NCBI GenBank assembly: GCA_020859965.1
Contig: JAJBVF010000200.1
Location: 1 to 5,786, forward strand
From: Clostridiales bacterium
GTDB taxonomy: Bacteria > Bacillota > Clostridia > Lachnospirales > Lachnospiraceae
Direction: 5' to 3'
DNA length: 5,786 bases
In this document: positions 5,754 through 5,786 of the stretch, piece after piece
Layout of the letters: each line of letters starts with the position of its first letter
Position numbering within the stretch: the stretch's first letter is position 1
The notes under the pieces: model-generated
Databases searched by the model: none
What the model was told of the DNA's origin: nothing
Seen by the model: the letters and a program-made list of their open reading frames with translations, nothing else
Translations under genes and position numbers: made by a program

Positions 5754-5771
5754 GTAGTCGATAAGGACTAC
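5754..5771. promoter_or_regulatory. Perfect inverted repeat upstream of the glycosidase operon
   Basis: GTAGTC (5754-5759) and GACTAC (5766-5771) are exact reverse complements around a six-base spacer. The repeat lies 28 bases upstream of the glycosidase start codon and just above the A/T-rich TATTATACT. It could be an operator for the operon or a leader hairpin. No U-tract follows on either strand, so a terminator is less likely. The window ends 15 bases beyond it. Confidence 0.4.
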
Positions 5772-5786
5772 TGGTTGATAGTTACA

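Noticed and set aside
5775..5786. WalR-type TGTAAC box at the right edge
   Set aside because: One half-site is present on the minus strand, but the second half at five-base spacing does not match.

Overview
The window looks like an ordinary chromosomal stretch from an anaerobic Gram-positive Clostridia, most likely a Lachnospiraceae-type gut commensal. The evidence is a type III glutamine synthetase, a class II fructose-bisphosphate aldolase of the Clostridia type, a flavin-dependent thymidylate synthase, a secreted protein with tyrosine-rich cell-wall-binding repeats, and strong AGGAGG-type ribosome binding sites. This assignment rests on protein family resemblance only. Every recognisable gene is read on the minus strand, so the order of transcription runs from right to left.

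Right part (5786 to 3237): a probable three-gene operon. It starts with a secreted 509-residue protein that has about ten cell-wall-binding repeats followed by a phosphodiester glycosidase (NAGPA-type) domain. Next, after 28 bases, comes an 87-residue conserved-looking small protein of unknown function. After another 26 bases comes thyX, which makes dTMP from dUMP. The three share close spacing and good ribosome binding sites but no obvious common pathway.

Middle (3236 to 2310): a roughly 294-base stretch without an intact gene. It holds three exact-period 16-bp direct repeats and a short reading-frame remnant. It is followed by a probably broken gene for a surface protein with two bacterial Ig-like (DUF5011-like) domains joined by a Glu/Thr-rich repetitive linker. 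A one-base shift at a GGG run would join the remnant to the domain-bearing frame, and no convincing start or signal peptide is present, so I call it a pseudogene or 5'-truncated gene.

Left part (2309 to 1): fba (glycolytic aldolase) has a near-consensus sigma-A promoter. It is followed by a 279-base gap with a candidate terminator, a plausible separate promoter and a hairpin-rich leader. The last gene is glnN, cut by the window edge after its first 320 codons. Fba belongs to central carbon flow and GlnN to ammonia assimilation; they appear to be separately promoted. I found no tRNA, rRNA, CRISPR array, insertion sequence or defence system, and nothing I would call a new biological system. The items most worth a second look are the 16-bp repeat array, the broken Ig-like gene beside it, and the structured glnN leader.
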